Source: Pyxidicoccus trucidator (GTDB taxonomy: Bacteria; Myxococcota; Myxococcia; Myxococcales; Myxococcaceae). Taken from it: a stretch of DNA of 64,000 nt. Positions 1 to 8,363 of this stretch are shown here, piece after piece. The stretch covers positions 1-64,000 of the forward strand of contig NZ_JAAIXZ010000024.1 of NCBI RefSeq assembly GCF_010894435.1, given 5' to 3'. Below the pieces are notes generated by a model. The model was not told the origin of the DNA and ran no database searches. It saw only the letters and a list, made by a program, of their open reading frames with translations. Position numbers and translations under genes: made by a program. Positions within the stretch are counted from its first letter, which is position 1, and each line of letters begins with the position of its first letter.

Positions 1-21
1 ACCTCAGGCGTCCACCGGTCC

Positions 22-889
22 ATGTGCGCTCCTGCCGTGTCCTCGGACCTACCTGCGCACTCTCTGGGCCGACGTCGATCCCCTGTCCCTTGCCTGCTCC
101 CTCGCCCTAACCTGATCGGCGCTCTAGAGCGTCGCTGGCGCCCGCTGTTCGCCACGGCGGTCTACACCGGGAGGCGCAAGGGCGAGCTGCTGGCGCTCCG
201 CAAGTCGGACGTGGACCTCACGGCGGGCACCCTCGTGGTGGCCCGGTCGCACGCGGGCGACACGACGAAGGGCGGTCACGCGGACCTGCTTCCCGTTGCA
301 GAGGGACTGGTGCTCTTTCGGCGCAAGGCCATGGCCACGTCCACCTCGGAGCTGCTGTTTCCCGCCAAGGATGGCTCGCAGCGTTCCGCGGACACCGCGC
401 TGCACAAGGTGTTGCGCCGGGCCCTGGGACGCGCGGGGCTGGTGGAGGCCTACAACCACGTCTGCCGGCGCAAGGGCTGCAGCTACACGGTGAAGAAGAG
501 CCACACCGTCCCCGAACCGTGCCCCCGCTGCGGCATGAGGCTCTGGCCCAAGCCGCTGCCCGCTCGCTGCGCTTCCACGACCCGCGGCACACGACCGCTA
601 CCCTGCTGCTCAAGGCGGGCGTCCCGCTGGCCACCGTGCAGCGCATCCTCCGCCACTCGGCCCCGGCCATCACCTCGAAGGTGTACGGCCACCTCGGCGT
701 GGAGGACATGCGCAAGGGGCTCAACCGTCTCGCGTTCGGGCCTGCGGTTCCGGGCCCCGCCGAGGCCCTGCGTGCCGCTGGCGCCGAGCCCACTCCGCTT
801 GCTGCTAGTTTGCTGCAGGACCCCGGGAGCCCGCAAAGTCGAAGGCCCTGGAATCCTCAGCTTTCGCTGAGAACTCCAGGGCCTTCAGT

Positions 890-911
<22 letters not shown>
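22..911 (+). pseudogene. Tyrosine-family phage integrase, frameshifted
   Basis: This encodes the catalytic domain of a tyrosine recombinase split over two reading frames. The first frame holds the box I region (YTGRRKGELLALRKSDV) and the zinc-ribbon-like insert with two CxxC-type pairs that is typical of myxobacterial integrases. The second frame, from about 560, holds HDPRHTTATLLLKAGV (box II H-x-x-R) and the catalytic tyrosine in ITSKVYGHL. The frames join near a short C run at 559-561, where one extra base would restore a continuous protein. The N-terminal core-binding domain is not recognisable, so the copy is also truncated or starts outside the window. The second frame continues past the natural C-terminus, across a long hairpin, and stops inside the tRNA-Pro gene. 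That layout suggests a remnant integrated at the tRNA. A single-base assembly error is an alternative explanation for the frameshift. Confidence 0.75.
841..886 (-). terminator. Long hairpin after tRNA-Pro
   Basis: A perfect 12-bp inverted repeat (GAAGGCCCTGGA / TCCAGGGCCTTC) encloses a second perfect 6-bp stem (CTCAGC / GCTGAG) with a TTTC loop. It lies directly downstream of the tRNA-Pro gene in its direction of transcription, so it probably ends or processes that transcript. There is no strong T run. It is also read through by the integrase frame. Confidence 0.6.
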
Positions 912-966
<55 letters not shown>

Positions 967-1003
967 GCACTGCTGCTGCCACCGTCGTGAAACGGTGCGC
1001 GCC

Positions 1004-1032
1004 CTTATGCCCCCACATGACGGTCAGGTCAA
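1004..1032 (-). promoter_or_regulatory. Promoter for tRNA-Pro
   Basis: On the minus strand a TTGACC -35 element and a CATAAG -10 element are separated by 17 bases. The -10 lies about 37 bases before the tRNA 5' end, a normal distance for a tRNA precursor. Identified from consensus resemblance only. Confidence 0.5.
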
Positions 1033-1061
1033 GCAAGAGCAGCACGGCGCCGTGGGAAAAC

Positions 1062-1451
1062 TCACGCTTCCGAGTCTTCCATTCCCTCTTCGTCGAAGTC
1101 CTCGCCCCGGGCTTCCGCCGCGTCCGCCGCCGCCTCTTCGCGCGCGTCGATCTCCGCGTGGTTCTCCGGCACCGCCTCGCCGTTCAGCGCGCTCTTCAGC
1201 ACCTGGCTCGGCCGGAAGGTCAGCACCCGACGGGCCGAGATCTCGATCTCCTTGCCGGTCTGCGGATTGCGGCCCACGCGCGCCTTCTTCTGACGCACCT
1301 GGAAGTTGCCGAACCCGGAGATCTTGATCTTGTCCCCGCGCTCCAGCGTCTCCTTCAGGGTGTCGAACACGAGCTCCACGATCTCGGCCGACTCCTTCTT
1401 CGAGAAGCCGACCTTCTCGTAGACGCCCTCGATGATGTCCGCCTTCGTCAT
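1062..1451 (-). CDS. ihfA: Integration host factor alpha subunit
   Basis: A small DNA-bending nucleoid protein of the HU/IHF family, expected to pair with IhfB and shape promoters, recombination sites and the chromosome. Residues 1-95 are the canonical fold, with the GFGNF turn at 46-50 and the arm signature RNPQTG at 61-66. The protein has 129 residues, whereas Escherichia coli IhfA has about 99. The extra C-terminal tail (about 97-129) is strongly acidic. The ATG is preceded by GAGGA at good spacing. It is last in the pheS-pheT-ihfA order known from enterobacteria, 93 bases after pheT, and appears to have its own promoter there. IHF alpha is chosen over HU because of this context. Confidence 0.93.
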   Translation of the reverse strand: MTKADIIEGVYEKVGFSKKESAEIVELVFDTLKETLERGDKIKISGFGNFQVRQKKARVGRNPQTGKEIEISARRVLTFRPSQVLKSALNGEAVPENHAEIDAREEAAADAAEARGEDFDEEGMEDSEA

Positions 1452-1493
1452 GCGATTCCTCGGGATGCCCTCGGTGCGATGAACGCGAAGGCA

Positions 1494-1522
1494 CTGTTGC
1501 AGCCTTCCCGGAGACGTGTCAA
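1494..1522 (-). promoter_or_regulatory. Promoter for ihfA in the pheT-ihfA gap
   Basis: A perfect TTGACA box is followed after 17 bases by a weak -10 (CAACAG) about 45 bases before the ihfA start. An internal promoter for ihfA is also known in E. coli. The -10 match is poor, so this is tentative. Confidence 0.4.
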
Positions 1523-1544
1523 CCCTCTGACTTCATTCAGGAAT

Positions 1545-3956
1545 TCAGGCGCGCAGCGCGGCACCCAGCCGCTGCTTCACCTGCTCGACGATGCGCTGGT
1601 GCGCCTCGCTGACCTCCACGTCGGTCAGCGTCCGCTCGGGCGAGCGGTAGCGCAACGCGTACGCCAGGTTCTTCTGCCCCTCGGGGATGGGCTTGCCCGT
1701 GTACACGTCGAACACCTGCGCCTCCTCGACCAGCGGCTTCCCCACCTCCAGGATGACCCGCCGCACCTCGTCGTTCGCCAGCTCCACCGGCACCACCACC
1801 GCCAGATCTCTCAGCACCGCCGGGAACCGAGGCAGCGGCTGATACGCCGGCACCAGCCGCGCCGCCGCGTACAGCGGCTCCGTGTCCAACTCGAAGGCGA
1901 ACACCCCCTCTGGCAGTCCCAGTGCCTTCACCACGCGCGGGTGCAGCTCGCCCACGTGTCCCAGCACCGTGCCGTCCGCCGTCTTCACCTGCGCGCAGGC
2001 ACGCGGGTGGTACGCCGCATGCTCGGCCGGCGAGAAGGTGACGCCCTCCACTCGCAGCGCCGCCAGCACCCCTTCCACCGCGCCCTTCGCGTCGTAGAAG
2101 TCGGCCCGCGCGTCCTTCTGCGTCCAGCTCCGGCCACCGCGCAGGCCCCACACCAGGCCGCCCACGCGGTGCACCTCGCGCGCCGCGGGCCGCTGTCCCT
2201 GGCCACCCTCGGCGTCCCGGAAGTACGCCCGGCCCGTCTCGTAGATGGCCACCGACTCCACCTGGTGCCGCACGCTGCGGGACAAGTTCTCCAGCAGGCC
2301 CGGCAGCAGGCTGGTGCGCATCACCGACTGCTCCGCGCTCAGCGGGTTGAGCAGCGCCACCGCCGGCTCCTTCCCACCCAGCACCTCCAGGTTCTTCGGC
2401 GCGACGAACGAGTAGTTCACCACCTCGTCCATCCCCGCACCCGCCAGCGCGGACCGCATCCGCCGCTCCGCCTCCGCGTGCGCGGGCTCCGGCGCCAGCT
2501 CGGCCAGACCGCGAGGCAGCTTCGCCGGGATGTTGTCGTAGCCGAAGACGCGGGCGACCTCCTCCAGCAGGTCCTCCTCGCGCTCCACGTCCACGCGCGC
2601 CCGGGGCACCTCGTACGTCACCTGCCCCGTCCCCTCCTCCACCGCCTTGAAGCCCAGCGCCGCGAGGATGCGCCGCACCTCCGGCTCCGCCACCGCCACG
2701 CCCAGCACCTTCTCCACCCGGGCGAAGCGCAGCGTCACCTTCCGCGGCGGCTTCGGCGCCGGGTACACGTCCACGCGCCCTGGAGCCACGGTGCCGCCGG
2801 ACAGCTCCGCGATGAGCTGCGCCGCGCGGTCAATCGCAGGCACCACCGCGTCCAGGTCCGCCCCGCGCTCGAAGCGGTGCGACGCCTCCGTGTGCAGCAC
2901 GTGCCGCTTCGCCGTCCGCCGCACGCCCGAGCCCTGGAAGTTCGCCGACTCCAGCACCAGCCGCTTCGTCCCCGGCGTCACCTCGCTGTCCCCGCCGCCC
3001 ATCACGCCCGCGAGCGCCTGCGCCTGCTTCCCGTCCGCGATGACCAGGTCATCCGCGTCCAGCGTGCGCTCCTTGCCGTCCAGCGTGGTCAGCTTCTCGC
3101 CCTTGGCCGCCGTGCGGACGACGATTTCCTGCCCGCCCAGCTTGTCCAGATCGAACGCGTGCAGCGGCTGGCCGTACTCCAGATTCACGTAGTTGGTGAC
3201 GTCCACCACGTTGTTGATGGCGCGCACGCCGCACGCCTTCAGCCGGTCCTGCATCCACTGGGGAGAGGGCTGGATGGTGACGTTCTCCACCACGCGCGCC
3301 ACGTACCTCGGGCAGCGCTCCGGCGCGTCCACGCGCACCTTCACCTGCGCGGACGCGGGCGTGCCGGACTCCGAGGGCTTCGGCTGGGGCACCTTCAGCG
3401 CGGCCCCTGTCACCACGCCCACCTCGCGCGCCACGCCCAGGTGACTGAGCGCGTCCGGCCGGTTCGGCGTGACGTTCACCTCCAGCACCACGTCATCCAG
3501 CCCCAGCGCCTCGGCGATGGGCGTGCCCGCCTTCAGGTCCGCCGGCAGGATGAGCAGGCCGCTGGACTCCTCGCTCAGCCCCAGCTCCTTGGACGAGCAG
3601 AGCATGCCGGAGCTGTCCACGCCGCGCAGCGCCGCCTGTTTGATCTCCATGCCGTTGGGCAGCTTCGTGCCCACCGTGGCCAGCGGCACCTTGTCGCCGA
3701 CCTTGTAGTTCTTCGCGCCGCACACCACCTGCACGAGCGCCGTCCCGCCGATGTCCACCTGCGTGACGGACAGCTTGTCCGCGTTGGGGTGCTGCACGGA
3801 CTCCTTGATCTGCGCCACCACCACGCCGCGCAGGCCCTCGGCAGGACGCTCCTGCCCCTCAATCTCCAGGCCCGCGGCGGTCAGCTTGCGCGCCAGCTCG
3901 TCCACCGACGGCGGCAGCGCCACGTAATCGCCCAGCCACTTCACCGAAATCTTCAC
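1545..3956 (-). CDS. pheT: Phenylalanine-tRNA ligase beta subunit
   Basis: The beta subunit of the alpha2-beta2 cytoplasmic enzyme that charges tRNA-Phe. The beta chain binds tRNA and hydrolyses mischarged Tyr-tRNA. The 803 residues match the usual length of about 800. The N-terminal EMAP-like tRNA-binding fold (about 39-150) contains SVQHPNADKL. The B3/B4 editing and B5 domains follow in the middle, and the C-terminal anticodon-binding FDX-ACB domain includes PRFPAVLRDLAVVV. The start is a GTG with GGTGGA upstream, 67 bases after pheS, so the two subunits are made from one transcript. All blocks read through without damage. Confidence 0.97.
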   Translation of the reverse strand: MKISVKWLGDYVALPPSVDELARKLTAAGLEIEGQERPAEGLRGVVVAQIKESVQHPNADKLSVTQVDIGGTALVQVVCGAKNYKVGDKVPLATVGTKLPNGMEIKQAALRGVDSSGMLCSSKELGLSEESSGLLILPADLKAGTPIAEALGLDDVVLEVNVTPNRPDALSHLGVAREVGVVTGAALKVPQPKPSESGTPASAQVKVRVDAPERCPRYVARVVENVTIQPSPQWMQDRLKACGVRAINNVVDVTNYVNLEYGQPLHAFDLDKLGGQEIVVRTAAKGEKLTTLDGKERTLDADDLVIADGKQAQALAGVMGGGDSEVTPGTKRLVLESANFQGSGVRRTAKRHVLHTEASHRFERGADLDAVVPAIDRAAQLIAELSGGTVAPGRVDVYPAPKPPRKVTLRFARVEKVLGVAVAEPEVRRILAALGFKAVEEGTGQVTYEVPRARVDVEREEDLLEEVARVFGYDNIPAKLPRGLAELAPEPAHAEAERRMRSALAGAGMDEVVNYSFVAPKNLEVLGGKEPAVALLNPLSAEQSVMRTSLLPGLLENLSRSVRHQVESVAIYETGRAYFRDAEGGQGQRPAAREVHRVGGLVWGLRGGRSWTQKDARADFYDAKGAVEGVLAALRVEGVTFSPAEHAAYHPRACAQVKTADGTVLGHVGELHPRVVKALGLPEGVFAFELDTEPLYAAARLVPAYQPLPRFPAVLRDLAVVVPVELANDEVRRVILEVGKPLVEEAQVFDVYTGKPIPEGQKNLAYALRYRSPERTLTDVEVSEAHQRIVEQVKQRLGAALRA

Positions 3957-4023
3957 AGGTCCACCCTCTTGCCTACCGGCTGGAACACGGAGGCCCGGGC
4001 CACGGCCCGAGCCCCCACGGGAC

Positions 4024-5073
4024 TCAGAACTGCTCGAGGAAGCGCGCGTCGTTCTCGAACATCATCCGCAGGTCGTCGATGCGGTAGCGCAGCATGGCGA
4101 TGCGCTCCACGCCCATGCCGAACGCGTAGCCCGTCACCTCGCCCGGGTCATACCCCGCCGAGGTGAAGACGTTGGGGTGCACCATGCCGCTGCCCAGCAC
4201 CTCCAGCCACCCCGTCTGCTTGCACACCCGGCAGCCCTTCCCGCCGCACGAGGTGCAGGAGATGTCCACCTCCGCGGAGGGCTCGGTGAACGGGAAGAAG
4301 GACGGGCGGAAGCGCGTGCGCGTGTCCGAGCCGAAGAACGCCTTCACGAACGCGTCCAGCGAGCCCTTCAGCTCGGCGAACGTCACGTCCTTGTCCACCA
4401 GCAGGCCTTCCACCTGGTGGAACATCGGCGTGTGGGTGATGTCCGAGTCGCGCCGGTACACCCGCCCCGGCATCACCGCGCGGATGGGCGGCTTGCGGTT
4501 GAGCATGTACCGCACCTGCACCGGCGACGTGTGCGTGCGCAGCAGCACCGGGCTGTCGGACTTCTTCGCGTGGCCCAGCGAGGACTCCTCCACGTAGAAG
4601 GTGTCCTGCATGTCCCGCGCGGGGTGGTCCTTCGGCAGGTTCAGCGCCTCGAAGTTGAAGTAGTCCAGCTCGATTTCCGGGCCACTGGCCACGTCGAAGC
4701 CGAGCCGCGCGAAGGTGCGGACGATTTCCTCCATCGTCCGGGACACCGGGTGCCGGCTGCCCGGCGCCACCGTCCGCCCCGGCAGCGTCACGTCCAGGCC
4801 GGGGCCCTTCAGCTGCGCCTCCAGCGCCGCGTCCTCCGCGCGCTGCACCGCCTCCGCGAGCAGCTTCTCCAGCTCCGCCTTGACGGTGTTCGCCACCTCG
4901 CCCAGCGCCCGCCGCTCGTCCGGGGGCAGCTTGCCCATGCCGCCCAGCACTCCGGACAGCTCGCCCTTCTTGCCCAGGTAACGGACCCGAAGCGCCTCCA
5001 CCGCGGACACCTCGGACGCGACGCCGATCTCCCGCCGCGCGGCCTCCGCCAGCGCCAGCAACCGATCTCGCAT
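4024..5073 (-). CDS. pheS: Phenylalanine-tRNA ligase alpha subunit
   Basis: The catalytic alpha subunit of phenylalanyl-tRNA synthetase, a class II enzyme that works with PheT. It has 349 residues, the normal length. Visible are the N-terminal helical arm, the class II motif 2 region around YRRDSDITHTPMFHQVEGL, and the C-terminal motif 3 GMGVERIAMLRYRIDDLR. The frame is open further upstream, but the ATG at 5073 is chosen because GGAGG lies 9 bases before it and homologues begin with similar residues. The upstream part overlaps an intrinsic terminator that separates pheS from rplT. Confidence 0.96.
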   Translation of the reverse strand: MRDRLLALAEAARREIGVASEVSAVEALRVRYLGKKGELSGVLGGMGKLPPDERRALGEVANTVKAELEKLLAEAVQRAEDAALEAQLKGPGLDVTLPGRTVAPGSRHPVSRTMEEIVRTFARLGFDVASGPEIELDYFNFEALNLPKDHPARDMQDTFYVEESSLGHAKKSDSPVLLRTHTSPVQVRYMLNRKPPIRAVMPGRVYRRDSDITHTPMFHQVEGLLVDKDVTFAELKGSLDAFVKAFFGSDTRTRFRPSFFPFTEPSAEVDISCTSCGGKGCRVCKQTGWLEVLGSGMVHPNVFTSAGYDPGEVTGYAFGMGVERIAMLRYRIDDLRMMFENDARFLEQF

Positions 5074-5121
5074 GGACTTCCGCCTCCGTTCCAACGCCCC
5101 GTGAGCCCATGGGCTCGGGGC

Positions 5122-5153
5122 AAAAAAAAGGGCCGCCCTGGAAGAGGCAGCCC
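5122..5153 (-). terminator. Intrinsic terminator/attenuator between rplT and pheS
   Basis: On the minus strand an 8-bp GC-rich stem (GGGCTGCC / GGCGGCCC, one G-U pair) is followed by eight T residues. It sits about 50 bases before the pheS ATG. It either ends the rpmI-rplT transcript or acts as an attenuator for pheST, as in enterobacteria. No convincing Phe-rich leader peptide with its own stop was found, so the mechanism is open. Confidence 0.8.
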
Positions 5154-5234
5154 GTTCACTCACCCGGAAGGGGCGAAGGCCGGGGCCTCCGCTCCACCCG
5201 TTCTGTCACCAGCCCTACCGGGCCGGTGCTTGTC

Positions 5235-5582
5235 TCAGGCCGCCTTCGCGATGTTGGCGACGGCCGCAAACCCGGACGGGTCCGCGATGGCCATGTCGGA
5301 CAGGACCTTGCGGTCCAGGCCGATGCCCGCCTTGCTCAGGCCGGCGATCAGCTTCGAATAGGAGAGCCCCACCGTACGGGCGGCCGCGTTGATGCGGACG
5401 ATCCACAGGCGACGGAAGTCCCGCTTGCGCTGCATGCGGTCGCGGCTGGCGTAGTCCAGCGCCCGCTCAACGGCCTGGTTGGCGCGCTTGTAGCAGTTCT
5501 TCCGACGGCCGCGGTAACCCTTGGCCAGCTTCAAAATCCTATTGCGACGGCGACGAGCCTTTACACCCTTTTTGACGCGCAT
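5235..5582 (-). CDS. rplT: 50S ribosomal protein L20
   Basis: A 23S rRNA-binding protein needed early in large-subunit assembly, and in many bacteria a translational repressor of its own operon. The 115-residue protein has the strongly basic N-terminal arm (VKKGVKARRRRNRILKLAKG) and the globular part with NAAARTVGLSYSKLI, collinear with the family over the whole length. The ATG has GGGAG at good spacing. It follows rpmI by 89 bases in the usual L35-L20 pair. Confidence 0.97.
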   Translation of the reverse strand: MRVKKGVKARRRRNRILKLAKGYRGRRKNCYKRANQAVERALDYASRDRMQRKRDFRRLWIVRINAAARTVGLSYSKLIAGLSKAGIGLDRKVLSDMAIADPSGFAAVANIAKAA

Positions 5583-5671
5583 GACTTACTCCCGACTGCG
5601 TAGTTTGAAGCCTCCCGACGAAGGCATACCGCCCCACCAACGAGGCCACGCGAACTGCGTACTTCCGACTC

Positions 5672-5878
5672 TCAAGCCCCGTAGGGGAACAGCTCCTTGA
5701 TGACCTTCTTCGCGTCCATATCGCGGAGATGGCCGGTGCCGCGGTTGCCGCGCTTCTGCTTCGGCGTCTTCGCGTGCGTGAAGAGGTGCTTGCCGAAGGC
5801 CTTGCCGTGCTTCACCTTCCCGCTCTTCTTCACCTGGAACCGCTTCTTCGCACCACTGCGGGTCTTCAACTTCGGCAT
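5672..5878 (-). CDS. rpmI: 50S ribosomal protein L35
   Basis: A small basic large-subunit protein of 68 residues beginning MPKLKTRSGAKKRF, the invariant L35 opening, followed by the Lys/Arg-rich core and the conserved GTGHL segment. AGGAAGGA lies before the ATG. Directly upstream one expects infC, but a gap of about 340 bases separates it from thrS instead. The long leader would suit L20-type autoregulation. Confidence 0.96.
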   Translation of the reverse strand: MPKLKTRSGAKKRFQVKKSGKVKHGKAFGKHLFTHAKTPKQKRGNRGTGHLRDMDAKKVIKELFPYGA

Positions 5879-6218
5879 CGTCCTGATCCTTCCTCACTCA
5901 GTGCCGTCAGCGTGCGGCTTCGGGCGTTGTCCATCCGGGCCGCAGCAAGAGCCGCCAGCCTGTACCACTATTTCGTCCCGCCGGGTGGGGAAGCTGTCGC
6001 CTCGGTAGCGACAACCGCCTGGGAGGCCATGGCCCCTCAGGTCGTCCCCCACCCTGCCCTCCGGCCGGGCGACTCGCGCCCTCCGGCCTCACCCCGTCCA
6101 CCCACCCCGTTCCAGGCACGCTCCGGCAGGAGAATCCTCAGAAAGCGCGGCACGATATCCAGGAGGGACGGGGAGTCAAGACCCGTCCGCAACTTGCGTG
6201 CCGCCGCTGACGGAACCC
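5879..6218. other. Gene-free gap between thrS and rpmI
   Basis: No open frame here resembles translation initiation factor IF3, which normally lies between thrS and rpmI. Visible items are a candidate minus-strand promoter at 6152-6179, a 7-bp inverted repeat around its -35 (6166-6188), and a small hairpin TGTCGC/GCGACA near 5995-6013. The remaining roughly 250 bases would be the untranslated leader of rpmI-rplT. Confidence 0.6.
6152..6179 (-). promoter_or_regulatory. Candidate promoter for rpmI-rplT
   Basis: TTGACT and TATCGT are spaced 16 bases apart on the minus strand. The -35 lies in the loop of a perfect 7-bp inverted repeat (GGACGGG/CCCGTCC). Transcription from here would give a leader of over 250 bases before rpmI, a length compatible with L20 repression of its own operon. 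Consensus match only. Confidence 0.4.
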
Positions 6219-8147
6219 CTACGGGAGGGCCCCCTCCTTCGCCAGGAGGGCCTCGAAGTCCTCCAACTTCATGGACTTCAGGTCCTCGCCCCCGTACCGG
6301 CGCGGCGCCACGCCCTCCGCGGAGACTTCGTTGTCGCCCACCACCAGGGTGAAGGGCACCTTCTGGAGCTGCGCCTCGCGAATCTTCGCGTTGAGCGTCA
6401 TGCCGCGCTCGTCGAACTCCACCCGGTAGCCCTTGGCCCGGAGGGTGTCGCGCACCTTGCGGGCGTAGTCCGCCTGCCGGTCCGCCACGGTGACGAGCAC
6501 TGCCTGCACCGGCGCCAGCCACGCGGGGAAGGCCCCCGCGAAGTGCTCGATGAGGATGGCGGTGAACCGCTCGAAGGAGCCGAAGATGGCGCGGTGGAGC
6601 ACCACCGGTCGGTGCGGGGCGTTGTCCTCGCCGATGTAGGTGAGGTCGAAGCGCTCCGGGGCCAGGTAGTCCAGCTGCATGGTGCCCAGCTGCCAGCGGC
6701 GGCCGATGCTGTCCGACACCGCGAAGTCGATCTTCGGGCCGTAGAAGGCGCCGTCGCCCGGGGCCAGCTCGTACTCGAGGTTCAGCGACTCCAGCGCCGC
6801 CTTGAGGCCCTCCTCGGCGCGGTCCCACAGCGAGTCGTCACCCAGCCGCTGCTCGGGGCGCGTGGACAGCTTCACCGCGTAGGTGAGCCCCACCGCCTTG
6901 TAGACACGGTCCAACAGCTTCACGAAGCGCCGCACCTCGTCGGTGATCTGGCTCTCCATGCAGTAGATGTGCGCGTCGTCCTGGGCGAACTGGCGCACGC
7001 GGGTGAGGCCGCCGAGCGCGCCCGCCGCCTCGTTGCGGTGCAGCACGTCCTGCGTGTGGAAGCGCAGGGGCAAGTCCCGGTAGCTGTGCTTCTTGAAGCC
7101 GTAGAACAGGTGGTGCGACGGGCAGTTCATCGGCTTGAGGGAGAAGTCGTGCTCGCCGGACTCGCTGTCGAGCACCAGGAACATGTTCTCCTTGTACTTG
7201 CCCCAGTGGCCGCTGGTCTCCCAGAGCCCCTTGTTGAACATCAGGGGCGTCTTGATCTCCACGTAGCCATCCTCGGCGGTGAGGTGGCGCATCCAGTCGG
7301 AGAGCGTCTGGTAGAGCGCGGTGCCCTTGGGCGTCCAGAAGGCGGCGCCCGGCGCGTACGGGTGGAAGTGGAAGAGGTCCAGCTCCTTGCCCAGCTTGCG
7401 GTGGTCACGCTTCTTCGACTCTTCAATCCGCGTCAGGTACTCCGTCAGCGCCTTCTTGTCGAAGAAGGCCGTGCCGTAGACGCGCTGGAGCATCGGGTTG
7501 CGGTGGTCGCCGCGCCAGTAGGCGCCGCTGGACGAGAGGATCTTGATGACGCCGATCTTCCCGGTGCTCGGGGCGTGGGGCCCCAGGCAGAAGTCCACCC
7601 AGTCGCCGTGCGTGTAGAGGGTGAGCGTCTTGGCGCCCTTGGCGGCGATGTCCTTGACGATCTCCACCTTGAACTTCTCGCCCTTCTCCTCGAAGAGGCG
7701 CACCGCCTCGTCCATGGAGATTTCAGTGCGGACGAAGGGCATGTCCTGCTTCAGCTCGGCGTTGGCCGCGGCTTCAATCTTCTCCAGCTCCTCCGGCGTG
7801 AAGGGCTTCTCGCGGAAGAAGTCGTAGTAGAAGCCCTCCTCCGTCGCGGGACCGATGGTCACCTGCGTGCCGGGGAAGAGGTGCTGCACGGCGCTGGCCA
7901 CCACGTGGGCGGCGTCGTGGCGGATGAGCTCCAGGGACTCGGGGCTCTTCGGCGTGAAGATCTGGAGCTTCGCGTCCTCTTCCAGCTTCCGGGCCAGGTC
8001 CACGTCCTGGCCGTTGACGCGGGCGAAGAGGGCGGCCTTCGCCAGGCCCGCACCGATGCTCTCACGCACGAAGTCCGCGATGGTGGTACCCCGGGCGGTC
8101 TGCTTCTGGCTGCCGTCGGGGAGGGTCACCGTGATCATTTCGGACAT
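6219..8147 (-). CDS. thrS: Threonine-tRNA ligase
   Basis: A class II synthetase that attaches threonine to tRNA-Thr and clears Ser-tRNA-Thr. The 642 residues match the family. Domains in order are an N-terminal TGS fold (about 1-62), the second-additional editing domain with the HDAAHVVASAVQHLFPG zinc-site motif, the catalytic core with MNCPSHHLFYG and motif 2 around LHRNEAAGALGGLTRVRQF, and the C-terminal anticodon-binding domain. The open frame extends further up into the tRNA-Val gene, but the ATG at 8147 with TGAGGTC upstream fits homologues. A terminator hairpin ends 14 bases before this ATG. Confidence 0.97.
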   Translation of the reverse strand: MSEMITVTLPDGSQKQTARGTTIADFVRESIGAGLAKAALFARVNGQDVDLARKLEEDAKLQIFTPKSPESLELIRHDAAHVVASAVQHLFPGTQVTIGPATEEGFYYDFFREKPFTPEELEKIEAAANAELKQDMPFVRTEISMDEAVRLFEEKGEKFKVEIVKDIAAKGAKTLTLYTHGDWVDFCLGPHAPSTGKIGVIKILSSSGAYWRGDHRNPMLQRVYGTAFFDKKALTEYLTRIEESKKRDHRKLGKELDLFHFHPYAPGAAFWTPKGTALYQTLSDWMRHLTAEDGYVEIKTPLMFNKGLWETSGHWGKYKENMFLVLDSESGEHDFSLKPMNCPSHHLFYGFKKHSYRDLPLRFHTQDVLHRNEAAGALGGLTRVRQFAQDDAHIYCMESQITDEVRRFVKLLDRVYKAVGLTYAVKLSTRPEQRLGDDSLWDRAEEGLKAALESLNLEYELAPGDGAFYGPKIDFAVSDSIGRRWQLGTMQLDYLAPERFDLTYIGEDNAPHRPVVLHRAIFGSFERFTAILIEHFAGAFPAWLAPVQAVLVTVADRQADYARKVRDTLRAKGYRVEFDERGMTLNAKIREAQLQKVPFTLVVGDNEVSAEGVAPRRYGGEDLKSMKLEDFEALLAKEGALP

Positions 8148-8160
8148 GCGAGACCTCAGG

Positions 8161-8203
8161 AAAAACTGCGGGCGGCAGGCTCTTGAGAAGCCATGCCGCC
8201 CGC
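8161..8203 (-). terminator. Intrinsic terminator/attenuator before thrS
   Basis: A perfect 10-bp stem (GCGGGCGGCA / TGCCGCCCGC) with a smaller inner stem is followed by AGTTTTT on the minus strand, ending 14 bases before the thrS start. It separates tRNA-Val from thrS. With no obvious promoter between the hairpin and the start codon, thrS would depend on read-through, which suggests attenuation control. Confidence 0.75.
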
Positions 8204-8224
8204 TGGATGAAACCTCTACTGTGT

Positions 8225-8296
<72 letters not shown>

Positions 8297-8315
8297 GTCG
8301 TGCTGTTGCGCGGCG

Positions 8316-8345
8316 GGAATAGCAGCGGGCTCCCGCGGCTGTCAA
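8316..8345 (-). promoter_or_regulatory. Promoter for tRNA-Val (and possibly thrS)
   Basis: A perfect TTGACA is followed after 18 bases by TATTCC, about 20 bases before the tRNA 5' end. This is the only recognisable promoter between the uracil-DNA glycosylase gene and thrS. Confidence 0.5.
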
Positions 8346-8363
8346 GGAAACACCGCGAGGCCC

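Noticed and set aside
5073..5163. Longer pheS start or a Phe leader peptide in the rplT-pheS gap
   Set aside because: The upstream extension is the terminator translated in frame, including its T run as Phe codons. It has no stop before pheS and no good ribosome site.
6198..8186. Plus-strand long frame opposite thrS
   Set aside because: Antisense shadow with biased Leu/Val/Arg/His composition; thrS is intact on the other strand.
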